Of a stretch of 64,000 nt of DNA, positions 1 to 11,850 are shown one piece after another. The stretch's first letter is position 1. Every line of letters begins with the position of its first letter. A model generated the notes under the pieces. It searched no databases. It was not told the origin of the DNA and saw only the letters and a program-made list of their open reading frames with translations. Made by a program: the position numbers and the translations under genes. Source of the DNA: Zhengitettix transpicula (lineage: Eukaryota > Arthropoda > Insecta > Orthoptera > Tetrigidae); NCBI GenBank assembly GCA_037074705.1, contig CM073592.1, forward strand, positions 56,409,129 to 56,473,128, written 5' to 3'.

Positions 1-200
1 CGCTCTCGCTGTTTAATTTCTTTGCGAGGTTCGCCGGGAGAGGGAGCAGTTTGATGTGAATCTGTCCTGGAATTAAAGCGCTGGCAGGGGAGATGGTCGT
101 GGCGATAGTGGGCTGTTGACAGCCCTCCTTGCTCCCGGGGGAGATGCAGCTGATACCACGCATGTCCTGGCTTTGATGTGCCTCGCTCGCACAAGGACCT
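1..200. other. GC-enriched island at the left edge, no gene
   Basis: The first 200 bases are clearly richer in G and C than the following 700. No long open frame and no match to the repeat families in this window were seen. It resembles the other islands here that may be regulatory; that role is inference. Confidence 0.35.
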
Positions 201-940
201 CCGTCACTCTACATACATAGCAACACACGTAAAACTCACGAATTAGGTTTTCACTGTGAGAGCAGACAATTCGGTTTAGAACTGCCTAGAGGAATATCTT
301 TAATCACCGGTCGGTGCTCAACAGTCAAAAGCTGATTCCTCAAGGTATTTAAAATCCATCAGTTGTGGGTCGGGTCGCTATCAGAAACTCCATCTAACGA
401 TAATATCACTTAAATCTTTCAAACGGAACCACCCGCGCTCCTTAATTTAATATTATTATATAAAGGAAAGAAGTCATTTCTTGGTTTAGCTTCTTGAAGG
501 ACTACACATGGCACAATTCGGCTGTAATGTTGTCAGAGTTCTCGCGTATAAGAGAGTTCACTCTGCCAGAGTAGGCATAACCCCTTTGAACTCAAATCGA
601 CCACAGAAGTCATAACACAAATCAATTGCTATTTAACCAGTGAATTAGCGGGTCATTTATGTACCCCAGAGCCCATTCACCTTCCGTAGCGCGAACAAGT
701 TTTTTTTAAAAAAAATTTTATGGTGAAATTACATCTCCGTTACTGCTTAAATAATACAGGCTTACGACTCTGGAGAATATTGGAGCAGCTGGAAAATTGA
801 AATAACACGTCCGAAAAGTATTTAGTATTTTTCTGCCTTCAACGTTTCTCATCTCCGTCACTTAGAGAATGAAAAATTTCCGTCTTCCACAGGAACCACA
901 CAACACCCAGATTATAATAATAAAGAGACTGATGTTAATT
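201..940. other. AT-rich stretch, nothing recognised
   Basis: Mostly AT-rich sequence with short homopolymer runs near 700-720. No gene, RNA or repeat shared with the rest of the window was found. A 61-codon frame starting at 869 runs into the foldback repeat and is judged to be chance. Confidence 0.4.
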
Positions 941-942
941 AT

Positions 943-1308
943 CCTATATGTAAAATATACAATCAGTAAATTCAGTCTCACTTGCTTATTATTAAAAATT
1001 TTACAACAGGAGCTTTCGACTTGGTGTCATATTCCTCTAATAAACACAAAATGACGCCTTTCGTTTCATGTGATTGACGAGAGCTATCACGCTCTATATA
1101 TAATGCAATGCGTTATATTAAGTTATTTTAATAGTATACATCAGGTATGTTTTTTAATTATTGTTAAATCTAGTAGTTATTGAATTTATGCTAAGCTGAT
1201 TGTCTCCTTTTGTGTTCATTAGAGGAATATGACATCAAGTCGAAAGCTCCTGTTGTAATTTTATTTTAAGAATAAACAAGTGATATTAAATTTACTGGTT
1301 GTATCTTT
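943..1308. repeat. Foldback element with arms of about 100 bp
   Basis: The segment 943-1052 is an imperfect reverse complement of 1209-1308. Both arms carry CAGGAGCTTTCGACTTG or a near copy and GTCATATTCCTCTAAT on the appropriate strand, and the match continues outward through a CAGTAAATT block. The spacer is about 155 bases. A transcript could fold into a long stem. This looks like a foldback transposable element or an inverted duplication inside a larger repeat, because the adjacent sequence is also repeated at 34433-34690. Confidence 0.75.
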
Positions 1309-1748
1309 TACATATAACACCCACATTTGCAAATAGCAAAACCTATATAATAATTAAAAATTAAATCCGTGCTCAGAATTTATGGACCTTACGGGACTTT
1401 TCGTGAAGACCACTTCCGATTCACATCATGATCACATTGAGTATAACTAATATGTAATTGAGAATTAGGTTGAATAATTTATTTGAACATCTATAACTTA
1501 TTTATATATTTAAATAAAATATGTAATAAGGAATTTAAACAGGTAACAGGAAAATTTGGCTTATTAAACAATTTATCTCTGGTTACGGTTGATGGCTTGC
1601 CACATATTTGTATCCTCATTGGGATGACCATTTGGAGCGACGTATTGTAAGTCGTTTCACATACACGTATGTAATTTCACCAATCAGCATGAAGGAATGA
1701 GAGCTATTGAGCCAAATTTAAATTAAATAATTGTTTTATGTCTGAAAG
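1296..1748 (+). repeat. Dispersed repeat D, copy 1
   Basis: The stretches 1296-1330 and about 1505-1748 match 34433-34690 in reverse orientation over roughly 250 bases at high identity, for example GAAGGAATGAGAGCTATTGA and the tract around GTCGTTTCACATA. The copy here has about 200 extra bases between the two matching parts, so one copy carries an insertion or the other a deletion. No coding potential was recognised. The foldback at 943-1308 may belong to the same element. Confidence 0.75.
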
Positions 1749-2359
1749 CCAAACCCTTAGCCATTTAATTTTCGAAATGCAAATTGTAACGGCAACTATA
1801 TTAATAAATACTGTGGTTGGTTATTGAAAAGAGTAGAATTAAGTTTATTAAAAATAAATCATCAGAAAAATGTACAACTTTACGTTGATCCTGACCAATG
1901 GAGCCCACCAAGGCCTGGCAGGCTCAACGTGAACTTGGCACGGCCACCGATTTAGTTCTGAGGATAAATTTACTGGCGAATAATAGCCATGGGGAGAAAT
2001 ACGTCGGTCTTCAGGCGATATGGACAGATAAACCGAGTTGTGTAGACCTTTACATTCATCTTTTATAAATAAAATAAAAAAATTCCGTACGACTTGCATC
2101 TGGTATGCAGAGAAAACGGCTGAAGAGTCTCGTTATCGTCTTTGACGTAATCCGATTGAAATTGAGTTCATGTCCTTCATTTCTGAATTAATTTAAATCC
2201 AAACGGAGGAATGTCAAAGGTCTTCGATCCAAAAACATAAATCACAGTCAACCAGATTGTCTAGGTATACGTATAGAGAAAAAACTCACATTCTGAGAGA
2301 CGAAATTAATACATCCTAAAGCTGCACCAGCATTAAACGTGTTACGTCGCGAGTATCGG
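1749..2359. other. Unique AT-rich stretch, nothing recognised
   Basis: No repeat family of this window, RNA or convincing frame was found. An 83-codon frame on the minus strand (1848-2099) has no recognisable domain or coding bias. Confidence 0.35.
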
Positions 2360-2665
2360 GAAGGTTTTACGAGCCCCGGGAGGCTTTCTACCCCTGTCCA
2401 GCCAGCGCGCTCGCAGTTAAGGACGCAAACATCTTGTGGGGACTAGCTATAACACGACTATTAGCGTTTCTGGGGAAATACATCTCGCTGCTAATGGCGG
2501 CACTAAGCACTCTGCGCAGTGTATCGATGTCGGAGCCGAGTTTTTCTATTAGCGAGGGCGACTGGAGCGTCTCATCAGCTAATGGGGCATGGCTTCCCCT
2601 CCGAGCCAGCCAACTGCGTCGCTCAGCGCAAAAATCCTGCTTCATTCCGTAGACAGCCAATTACG
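2360..2665. other. GC-enriched island, both strands open
   Basis: Base composition rises sharply against AT-rich flanks. Open frames of 72-90 codons exist on both strands over the same bases (2388-2660 minus, 2434-2652 plus), which is what GC-enriched sequence produces by chance. Neither translation shows a known domain. It could be a regulatory island or an old exon. Confidence 0.4.
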
Positions 2666-3877
2666 GTAATCCGTCCACCGTGGCGGAGTCAATTCTGAAT
2701 TATATGTAGCGACGAATTTATTTAGATACTCACCCTATTCTGGCATTGAGGCGTTAAATATTGGCTTATGAATACAAAGGGTGAGGCTTTCTTAGAAAAT
2801 TGCATTATTTTTACGCAGTTAGACGCTCCGATTCATTAGATCATACGCACATACTATAGATATAAAAACAAAATATACGTTTTGACGCATTATGTTTGTA
2901 AGTGAAACGATATTTTATAAAATAAAAATTGAAAGAAAATTGAACCACAGCCTTTCTAAAAAAAGAAGTAACGTGGCGTAATATGACTGATATAGCGGTT
3001 CACAATAAAATAGTATAACTGAGAGCAGAGAATAAACAACCAACGTTTTGATGGGTATTCGGACCATAAAACTTTGGAAGTCTTGACTTAATTGACAACA
3101 AATACAAGAAGAATGACGTTTATATGTACAATCAGACGACCCTGGACTGATCAAGTTGCAAAGGAGGGTGGATGAAAGTGTGAAGGCTATGACGAGCTAT
3201 TAATGAATTAATTAATAACGTCATGGAGATATTTAAAGAAACTAGAAGATCCTAGTCAAATAATGATAAATTACCTGACGTACAATAACAAAATAAATAA
3301 ATATAATGGCCAATAAGTCAGAACAAGATCCACTTCAGTGGCTACATTGACGATTAAATCAACACAAACTGAAAAACAATTTATCAGGAAAGCATTGTTG
3401 TTAAAAACATGAGACGTAATAATTTTTGTGATAAACGTTTTGTTATAATTTGATGTATAAAGTGGCTAGTTCTTAAATTTTTAGGTTCCAAAAACTATTC
3501 ATTATGTCAGAACAGAATTTTGAAAAAAAAAACAACGGCTTCCTTGCCTGTTTAAACCAAAAAAAACTTATTGGTTATTGTATTAAATTACTGCTGAATG
3601 TTTTCAGTTTATTATTTTGTTAAATGAAGTCTTTGTTAGTTTAAGATTGCATAAATTGCTGAAATTATGTAAATAAATAATTTTTCTTCCTTAACTGTAA
3701 ACATAAACTTTTATATCTCTCTTCCCTCCTCTCATTTTTTCTCTCAATTCCCCCCCCCCTCCCTTACAAACATACGCTCACCTTACTCTTAGGAAATTCA
3801 TACTATAATTTTTCCATTTTATTTCATTCAGAACATATTTTTCAATATGGTGGGTACCGTTCCTAAAATAAATCTGT
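2666..3877. other. AT-rich stretch with one poly-C run
   Basis: No gene or shared repeat was recognised. A run of about ten C lies in a pyrimidine-rich tract near 3751-3763. A 79-codon minus-strand frame (2915-3154) looks like chance. Confidence 0.35.
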
Positions 3878-4612
3878 GATCAAACTCTTATCATATCGAT
3901 AAAAAAAAGGAGAATGTCATTACACAAAGATGCCATTTTCAACTGTATATTACCATATTTATAGCGGCATTTATACCACGAGGACAGCATGTAAATATAT
4001 AACATCGACAATTTGTTTCGCAGAATAACTGCGTTATATTCTCGGTAGAAACTTATCTCGTTACTGAGATTTCAGTTCCTAGAACAATGTTTTGATTGAG
4101 GAAAAAAACATCAGCGACAGTCCTGTAACAGCAATGAAAAAGATAAGTGAAGTAGGATTGTTTTTAAAAAATTTAGTCTTCACGATTTCAATTATTGATG
4201 CAAATTTCAAGTTTAAATATTAAAATAAATTGTTGAAAATTATCATTTGGCTTTCATAAAGACTAATAGTTATAAAATGAAAAGAATACATAATTATTAT
4301 GATAAAGACAAAATTAACCATAAAATAATATAAAAGTTTAAATTTTATAAATGATAATTAGTAAGGAAATTTAAATACGAAAAATTGTTTTATATATATC
4401 TGAATATTAGAAACTTTTAACTTATATCTCTGGTATGAATATTACCAGTAATTTTATTTTGTCGAGTAAGATGAAAAATATTCGACGTAGCCGGGATGAA
4501 CGTCTAACCACTCCTTAAATATTTGAAAAGTAATTAAAATAAAAAAATCACAATAATTATCATAAGCAAATATTTTTCTAACAATGTTCAGGTTACGAAG
4601 TACAATGTGGTA
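3878..4612 (+). repeat. Local direct duplication, copy 1
   Basis: This segment aligns with 5844-6535 in the same orientation about 2 kb downstream, and its end also aligns with 7574-7715. Shared landmarks are GATCAAACT at the start, an AAGAGAATG-like block, ATAGCGGC, CATTTAGCTT-like sequence, TAGTAAGGAAATTT and AATTATCATAAG. Identity is moderate with many small gaps, so the duplication is old. It may be a dispersed element with neighbouring copies rather than a tandem duplication. No coding potential was seen. Confidence 0.7.
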
Positions 4613-5843
4613 GATGTGGAACCAATGTTACTGCAGCAAAAATGGAAAATTTAACTGAAATTATTGGATTAATTGTAGTTTATGATAAGGGAAACAGTTG
4701 TTTTAAAATGGAATTAATTTACAGCCTTTGTACTTTCTTAGATGAGGCTAGTTATATTTTATGAGTGTATCAGTGCGTACGTAGCGAATAAGTAACCTCT
4801 AATCTAATCTTGACGTAACTATATCAAAAACTTAAATTTAAAATAATGCGGTATCACATTCGTAAGTATTTTTCATTAAATTCACTATCGTCGTCTTGGT
4901 AATTTAATATTAGTTTGGCACGGCTTAATCCCCAATCGCATAAGTCACTCGAGTGTTCCAATAGTGACAATGGCAACATTGCAAATGACGATGGTGGAAA
5001 TGATAAATCATTCAACGCTGATCCCTGTTGAAATACGCCACAAAAATATGTTAAATTAAAGTAATCCAGGCGTCTTGAATAACACGCTTCTTGCGTTATT
5101 AATCAATGCAAACACGCAAAAGGCTGTAGAATTTAGGGAATTTAATAATCTCGCCGCGAAGTGTCGCGACATGTGACAAGTGAGGTTTTTGATCGCGGGG
5201 GACGCGACCCTCGTAAGGGGGCGCCCACCCCCGCTCTGCACAATGCCTCCAGCGAGGATTTAATGAGGTATGAAGTCTCTGTTGCGGATTACGAGTAATG
5301 CACATAATCACTTGAGGGGCGACATAATAGCGGGCCTCCTTTATTGCCTGCTAATCAATATTTTGAGACGAGGACAGCACGGTTCCCAGGTTGACGAGCA
5401 TCCGTCTTCCCTCGTCCGTTATTCAGGCTCGTCCCTCGTTTGCTGTAAAATACTACACAAAAAGTAATCATTAATGTCATGCGGGCTCTGAGGGTACCAC
5501 GAAATTTCCTCGTTTAGTGAGCTGAAGTACCTATCAACTAATTTCTTTTACACAAAAATCTCCAGCCATTAATAATCAAGTAACTGGCTTATTCCAACAA
5601 TCCTATCATCTGGGGGATAAAAATTCTGTTATTTGCAAGCATGCCCCATGAATTTAATTCATATTCTCTGGCAGTCTTAAATTGTTGTACGTACCTAGGA
5701 GTCTAAAATTTTAGAGCTCATTTTATGAACACAAAGTAACTACCTCCCATACAAATTAAAAATAATTGTATAACGATAATTTAAAAATTATAGACACGGA
5801 GAAGTTGACCGACAAGGATTGATACTCCACAATCATTCCCCGG
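4613..5843. other. Spacer with a GC-enriched island at about 5150-5420
   Basis: AT-rich spacer between two duplicate segments. Its middle, about 5150-5420, is GC-enriched with short overlapping frames on both strands and no recognised domain. No RNA gene or shared repeat was found. Confidence 0.35.
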
Positions 5844-6527
5844 CGATCAAACTATAAACATATTTGAATATAAAAAAAGAGAATGCCAGTTCATAACGAT
5901 CATGATTTTTTTTTCTATTTATAGCGGCGTTTATTTCCCGAGGAAAGTATGAAAATATTTTTTTAACGTGATGAAAATTTGTTTATTATGTGGTAACTGA
6001 ATTCTTTTTCCCAGAAAAATGTTTAAAAGGAGGAAAAAACACGGCCAATTTTGTTGACATCAATCAATCTAAAGTTAGAGATCTTCACGATATCGTTCTT
6101 ATATGACTTGATAGAAATTGTAAGATTAAACTTAAAAACTAATCAATGAAAAGCTTTTACTTTTAATTGATTCTATTCTGTAGAACGTCACTTTGATCGA
6201 TCAAAATGGTATTCCGATTTATAATTAATAAACATATTGCCTTTTAGTAGAATAATTGTCATTTAGCTTACGTAAAGGCTATGACAATAAAATGAAAATA
6301 CTACGTATTTGTTTTAATGAAACCAATATTGACAAATAAAATCTAATATCCTAGGTTAAATTATTAATAAAACTTCACATTTAAAGAATAATGATTAGTA
6401 AGGAAATTTTTTTATCGTAAATCTCTGCTGTGAGAATAATTTATAATTATGAACTGCGCAAATTGTTGCAAAAATAATTAAAAATAAGATAAGCACAGGA
6501 ATTCTCATAAGAAAATATTTATATAAA

Positions 6528-6535
<8 letters not shown>
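5844..6535 (+). repeat. Local direct duplication, copy 2
   Basis: Second copy of the segment at 3878-4612, ending exactly where a (TA)n array and an LTR begin. Its last 125 bases (6410-6535) match 7574-7700 on the other side of the LTR, including AATTTATAATTATGAACTGC. Confidence 0.7.

Positions 6536-6566
<31 letters not shown>
6533..6566. repeat. (TA)n microsatellite left of LTR A
   Basis: Uninterrupted alternating A and T directly abutting the TGTAAT end of LTR A. Together with the array on the other side it brackets the insertion. Confidence 0.95.
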
Positions 6567-6569
<3 letters not shown>

Positions 6570-7533
6570 AATAATTCTTCGGGTGGCATTCAAATAAAAG
6601 ATTAAATTTTAACAACAAACAAATTTATTTATCATCAACTGAACCATTATACAATTTAAAACATATCTCAGGGTCTCTAATGGGTTTGATAACGGCGAAT
6701 CATTCAAAATAATTAAAGATAACAAAAATTAAATTTAAAGGGAAAAGATTTTACTCATCAATTAACGAAATTTACTTGTCGGCGAACTTAACCTACAAAG
6801 ATGGATTCTAATTTACAAAATATTTTTTATCAATAAGAAAATAACGATATCTGACCTCTATCTTTTAATCCGGTTTACATCATTAATTGTTTTCTATTGT
6901 TACTTACGGCTGCCCAGGATACTTTTGACTTACGAAGCACTATAACGGGGTTTTTGCACAGCTTCTACTTAAACTCACAGATTCTAATTAATATTTTGGA
7001 TTTAAATCAGAAACCAGGAACCTCTTCTTCGTCTCTCCCTCGGTAGTTCTCTGCAATCTCCACTGCCGGCTACGTCAACAAACTGGTTGGTGTTTAGCAG
7101 GTTTCGTAGTTCTGCCTTCGATTCTCGCTCTCGCCTTTCGCTTTAGTCCTCGTCTCTCGGTACGTGTTTGATCTCCAATTTTCAAAAAGTTCTTTTACGA
7201 CCACTCGATCGCTTCCAGCCAACTCAATGCGAACTGAACTCTTTAAAAGAATATCTCTTCTCTTTTTGTATGACCTGTCCTTGACCGGTCCTTCTAGCCA
7301 ACTCAATGCGAACTGCTCCTCAATATTTTAATGCGGTCTGCATCTGACCAAATCATAACGCGAACTGAATTCTCGTCTCCCAATTTTGAGCGCGTATTCC
7401 TTCTTCCAACAAAGAAAACAATACTCTCCTTCATTGTTGCTCTGTTATGTGTTCGGTACCGCCGTCAAGAATGTTTCTCTAACAATTCAGATTATCAATT
7501 ACACAATTAATGTATTAATTAATTGTCACTACA
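6567..7533 (-). mobile_element. LTR A, solo LTR inside (TA)n
   Basis: On the minus strand the 967-bp unit starts TGTAGTGACAATTA and ends ATTATTACA, the TG...CA termini of long terminal repeats. Both ends abut (TA)n arrays, so the target duplication is hidden in TATA repeats. It carries no coding sequence. A box reading CCATTAGAGACCCTGAG lies at 6667-6691, about 100 bases from the 3' end, and related boxes occur in the other LTRs here. An AATAAA-type signal is visible near the 3' end. Internally, a block with CCAACTCAATGCGAACTG occurs twice about 78 bases apart (near 7217 and 7295). No internal region or second LTR is visible, so a solo LTR is the simplest reading. Confidence 0.8.
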
Positions 7534-7557
7534 ATATATATATATATATATATATAT
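7534..7557. repeat. (TA)n microsatellite right of LTR A
   Basis: Twelve alternating AT units directly following the ...ACTACA end of LTR A. Confidence 0.95.
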
Positions 7558-7573
7558 GTTAAACTATTATAAT

Positions 7574-7715
7574 TTTTCATCCTAAATCTCAGATATGAAG
7601 TTAATTTATAATTATGAACTGCGAAAAATGTTGAAAAAATAATTAAAAATAAGATACGAACAGAAATTATCATAAGGAAACATTTATATAAAATTTCAGA
7701 TTACGAAATACAATT
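7574..7715 (+). repeat. Local direct duplication, copy 3 (partial)
   Basis: Matches 6410-6535 at roughly 80% by eye and then continues into sequence resembling the end of copy 1 (GATTACGAAATACAAT against GGTTACGAAGTACAAT). The LTR and its (TA)n arrays therefore sit between two related 125-bp segments, much longer than an LTR target duplication. Confidence 0.7.
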
Positions 7716-9439
7716 GAGAGAGATCTTTATTTCGATTTCAAGGGGCACGTAGCACCTAATCAGGCTGTACTCCTTCTTCTGGAACTTGATCTAATCCACA
7801 ATATGAACAAAGAAACACTACTATTAACTTTAGTTTGAAGAATCACTGTGTAGGTACAAAATATTAACGTCATTTTTGGTTTATATTTTACGTCCTATTT
7901 GTAGGAAGTTCTCATCCTTGTTTTTTTTGCCACTGTGTCAGCAACTTTAGAGCTTTTACAGATATTTGGGATAGGATTACCAGTTTAATGCCAGTATTTG
8001 GTACGCCTCTTAATGCAATATCTACCGAGCAAAACTGGACAACGTAGAATTGAAATTCATTAATTGCAGCTCGTTTGAACTTTACCGTGGAGCAGTAATA
8101 GCGACGTCTTTGTTTACTATGGAGACAGGCGCTGCCAATTCACGGCAATGAACACAATGAAGTTGTTTAGTAAACGTTGCCGTATGCAAATGGACTAGGG
8201 GCTGGTGCAATATACGGGTATGCTTGTTAGCGCTCGGACACGCTCAACCCTTCTCCTCCCTTTGTTTGTATTTAATTATCCAATCAGAGGCCATCTCGGG
8301 GAAATAAAGTGCGCGATAACGGCGTTGTAATAGGGACGTGGTTCTAATGAAAATTTAAGTACAATGTCTGTTCCACACCATTATTAGCTGAATAGTAAAG
8401 TAGAACTCAAGAAACTATATGCTATACAAGTATATTATACAAGTGCCTTACAGACAAAATAATAGGTATTCTTAAAACAACAAAATTGTTAAATTGCTCT
8501 TTCATTTGTTACAGGATAGACAAACTATTTCCTATATTCATGTTCCGCCATATTGGGTTCTTTTTTAAAAAAATTATTTAGATTATGAAAAGTTTCATTT
8601 ATAAGTACAGAAATGCTAATGACTGTTTGTTAATGATAAGCTCCTAATAATGGAGTAAATAAGAATTTTGACTACAATTCTCGAATACAAACTGCTGTGT
8701 TTCGTCTTTTACTTTCGAACAATATGTTCCTCATAACCAAACACATAGCTTTCCATGATCAATTTGAAAATTTTTTTTAGTGTAACTACTTCTTATTTAT
8801 CCAAATTATATGCGACATTCTATTATCTGACAGATAGCTAACGAATACGTAATATAAAGAACAACAACATTGATACAGAATAGACACAATAAAATCAAAA
8901 TTAAAATCAAGAGAAATTTAATATTTAAATAAATTACATTAAAATTAAAAGGTATATTCGCTGGTTAATAACTAATTGAGATCCTCAGACGGAACTTTCC
9001 TAGAAAAGTGTACAGTAAAATATGTTAAGAAGAAAGGCAACATTTTCATCAATTCGCTATTTCACTGGTTGCCTACCTCATTAAATCCGAGGTTCATTTT
9101 CTACAACTTCCAAGCCTCATAAAAAGTAGAGAAGAGTTCTTATAAAATCTCATTTACTTACAGAAGATTACTAGAATTAATTCAGAAATATTTTCATCAT
9201 TGTGTAGTCTCGAAGTCAGGTTCAATTTCAATTCAGGAACAATTTTAAACTTAGAGATATATTATTTTCGTTTAGTAAATCTATAATAAAGTTCTCTCTT
9301 CCAGCCTCGACTTTAAATAATACGTTCTCAATTTTCCTCGATACGCTATTTTGGGGCAAGTTACTATGTTACAAAAACTTGATTCGTAAGGTGTGAATTT
9401 CTTTTGACCCCAGCGACTCTTTCATCAGTTATGATCCTC
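7716..9439. other. Mostly AT-rich; candidate regulatory island at about 8095-8345
   Basis: No gene was found. The part at 8095-8345 is richer in G and C and carries a CCAATCAGAG box near 8280 followed by a CG-containing stretch. These are promoter-like features, but no first exon can be assigned. The remainder holds no shared repeat that I recognised. Confidence 0.35.
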
Positions 9440-9810
9440 CGTAGTTGTTCGTTAGACCGGAATTTGAGTAAACAGGCTCAATAAACTGGCCAACAAAAAA
9501 CCTATTATCACCGGCCTTTTTTTTTTCGTGACTTCCGGAGGATCGCCGACGTCATCGCTTGGTCCACGACAATGACCCCCATAGCGTTGTCTTAATAAGG
9601 CAAGAAAGCGTCCTGCGACAATGGGCCTAATTCCGGGAGGGTGTAGCTCCAAGACAAGAGGCATCTCTGGCTGCAATTGCCGGCGTTTAAGGGATGACCC
9701 CATTGTTCCGCAATCTGGCCCCTCGCTCTCCGTGCGGGCTTGCGTCACGTTCTCACGTTCTAACTGCCCAACGCTGAAGTCAGCCAATGATCGCAAGGAC
9801 CTCACATCAA
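9440..9810. other. GC-enriched island with ACAAT cores
   Basis: GC-enriched block with open frames on both strands (117 codons minus, 68 plus) lacking recognised domains. Three SOX-like cores are visible: GACAATGAC at 9568, GACAATGGG at 9617 and CCATTGTTCC at 9700. A regulatory role is inference. Confidence 0.4.
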
Positions 9811-10501
9811 TCCCAAAAACTTTCTGAACTTGAACGGGTTCTGTAGCTTTTCTCGCAAGTAATCAGGATAATCGTATCGACTCAAGAACAGAACCGAATG
9901 AAGTCAATTTCTACGATCATATCCTGAAAAGACAATTTGATTGTTAATAGCTCTAAAGTCGTTGAAGTCACGATAATAATGCAACTAAGACTTGTTTATA
10001 AATTTAATAGCAAGGATCGCAAAATTAGGCGTGTCTTCTCCACGCAATAGCTTCATATTCCATTATTTATCACTTATATTAAAGTGTTTCGCTGGGTTTG
10101 TTGGTTTGGAATTGGAATATAATGAATATTATGTATGGCCCAATTGTACAACGAACAAAACCTCTAACATTTCACAATATGAAACATTTTATTGATCAGC
10201 AATTTAAGCCATGATTTCTTTGTAGGTACTAATTTAAAAACGTTTGAAGAAGAGAACCGATATATGTGAATAAATGAAACTTTTAAAAATAATTTATCAT
10301 TCCAGTAGCAATTATAGCTTTGTAAGATTATTATTTTTTACTTATAGCAAATATTATTAAAAAAGTAGACACTTTTACAAATACGATGTACTAAAATCTC
10401 ATCCATATAAAAAGAATAAGACATAATTAGGCTTGTTTAGTTCCTTAAATTACATATTTCAAAATACATACAAACGAAGAAAACAGATGAGACTTCAATG
10501 C
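9811..10501. other. AT-rich stretch, nothing recognised
   Basis: No gene, RNA or shared repeat was found. A 67-codon plus-strand frame (9992-10195) has no domain. Confidence 0.35.
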
Positions 10502-10596
10502 ACGTCCCACGCCCTTCCGATGGCGGGAGAGGGGTTTGCTGTGGGGACGCAGCATTCCATACCTCAACCAGTTTAGCCGACAACTGACCGACTGTA
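10502..10596 (-). repeat. R family fragment
   Basis: Contains CCCACGCCCTTCCGATGGCG and GGGGACGCAGCATTCC, diagnostic of the R repeat, plus a degraded CAACCAGTTTAG block. Only an internal piece of about 95 bases remains; neither the tail nor the hairpin end is present. The strand is given so that the poly(A) end of the family counts as 3'. Confidence 0.85.
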
Positions 10597-11339
10597 GTGT
10601 AAAAATGTTTGGTGTGTGTCGGCTCCGTTTAATATGTATATTTCAACGCCAATCTTGATTTTTAGCCTTTATTAGTTACGAAGATGGTCAAACCAATTGT
10701 ATTCATATGCTCTCAATGTCAGAAATAGCGTCTATATGTTTAATGTATGAAACTGTGTAAATGCCGTCACATACTCAAATATTTTTACGCTACACTTTTT
10801 AAGGATCCTCTCATTTTTGGAAAAAAATTTTTAAAAAAAGTGCTGAAAAGTTTCACAAAATGTTATATCAGATGGATAAATTAAAACACCATTATAACAG
10901 ACATTTAAAAATATTTTATTCAACTCAATGACGTCTCAGAACATTTTTGCACTTTTATCAAGTTGTTTGTTATGTTTTCACGGTTAATAAAATAATATTT
11001 CAAATCACGAATTTATGCAATATTTTTTCATTATTAATTTGTAATTTTAATTTTCAAAAAAAATTATGTTCATATTTACTTAACGATTGTTGACAGTTAT
11101 TATTAAAAAGATAAAATGTTGAAAATTTATTATTTTAAATATTATATTTTTTACATTTTATTATTATATATTTAAGATAGGAGGATTCTCTTTTTTCCTA
11201 TTAGATAAATGTTTTAAGAAATAAAAAGTCTGATATAAATTTGTGATTCGAAATATGATTTGGTGATTTTTTAATTCAGGAATATAGAGAAGCATCAAGC
11301 AATGGTTATGTTGAATTTAAAAAAATATCTACCGGACCA
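10597..11339. other. Very AT-rich stretch, nothing recognised
   Basis: Extremely AT-rich sequence with many short A and T runs. No repeat shared with the window and no coding frame of interest. Confidence 0.4.
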
Positions 11340-11402
11340 CGAATCGAACCAAGCAGAAACTCTACTACTGAGCCATCCCTGTCGACTCCAGATCCGGTGC
11401 GA
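11340..11402 (-). repeat. tRNA-like segment, possible SINE head or tRNA pseudogene
   Basis: On the minus strand a TGGCTCAGTAGTAGAG stretch fits the A box of RNA polymerase III promoters, and 26 bases later GGTTCGATTCG fits the B box. The spacing is shorter than in a true tRNA, so part of the anticodon arm is missing and no cloverleaf forms. A tRNA-derived repeat or decayed pseudogene is likelier than a working tRNA. Confidence 0.45.
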
Positions 11403-11616
11403 AAACCCTAATGCGGCTCACCTAGAATTTATGAATCACAGCTCTTCCATGGTATAATTCTAGGACCTAACTGAAGAACCTACTTTATGTAATACGATCA
11501 AAGGATTTTTGGGGTGATTTTTTCAATTCCTGAATGGAGAGAGGATTTCACACGCATAACACTGTAAGACTATGGTTAAGTTAAATTAAGGTATCGTCCG
11601 GTCATAATTTTTCTAT

Positions 11617-11850
11617 TTTCCTACATTAATATTATTTTGTTTGCTCTTTCACCACTTAGGACAATTCTGTTACCGTATAAATATAGCCTATATAGCCCAG
11701 TTGCCCCTCACGAAGTATAAAAATGTACAGAATCTTCGTTGAGATGAATAAAATATTTTAAAGTTTCGTTTACAATTGTCATATAATTTTTCGTATTAAT
11801 AAAAACAGTTAAGTAAAACATTATTTATATTGTTTCAGTGCTGACTAATT
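11617..11850 (+). repeat. Dispersed repeat P, copy 1
   Basis: About 230 bases match 16875-17105 in the same orientation, including TTCTGTTACCGTATAAATA, AGTATAAAAATGTACAGAA, GATGAATAAAATATTTTAAA and ATTTTTCGTATTAATAAAAA. A stretch after the CCGTATAAATA block differs between copies. No coding potential; possibly a non-autonomous element. Confidence 0.8.

Noticed and set aside
6395..6589. Frames with long Tyr-Ile repeats (also 20600-20942)
   Set aside because: They are translations of (TA)n microsatellites.
11340..11402. Functional tRNA gene
   Set aside because: A and B boxes are too close together and no complete cloverleaf forms.
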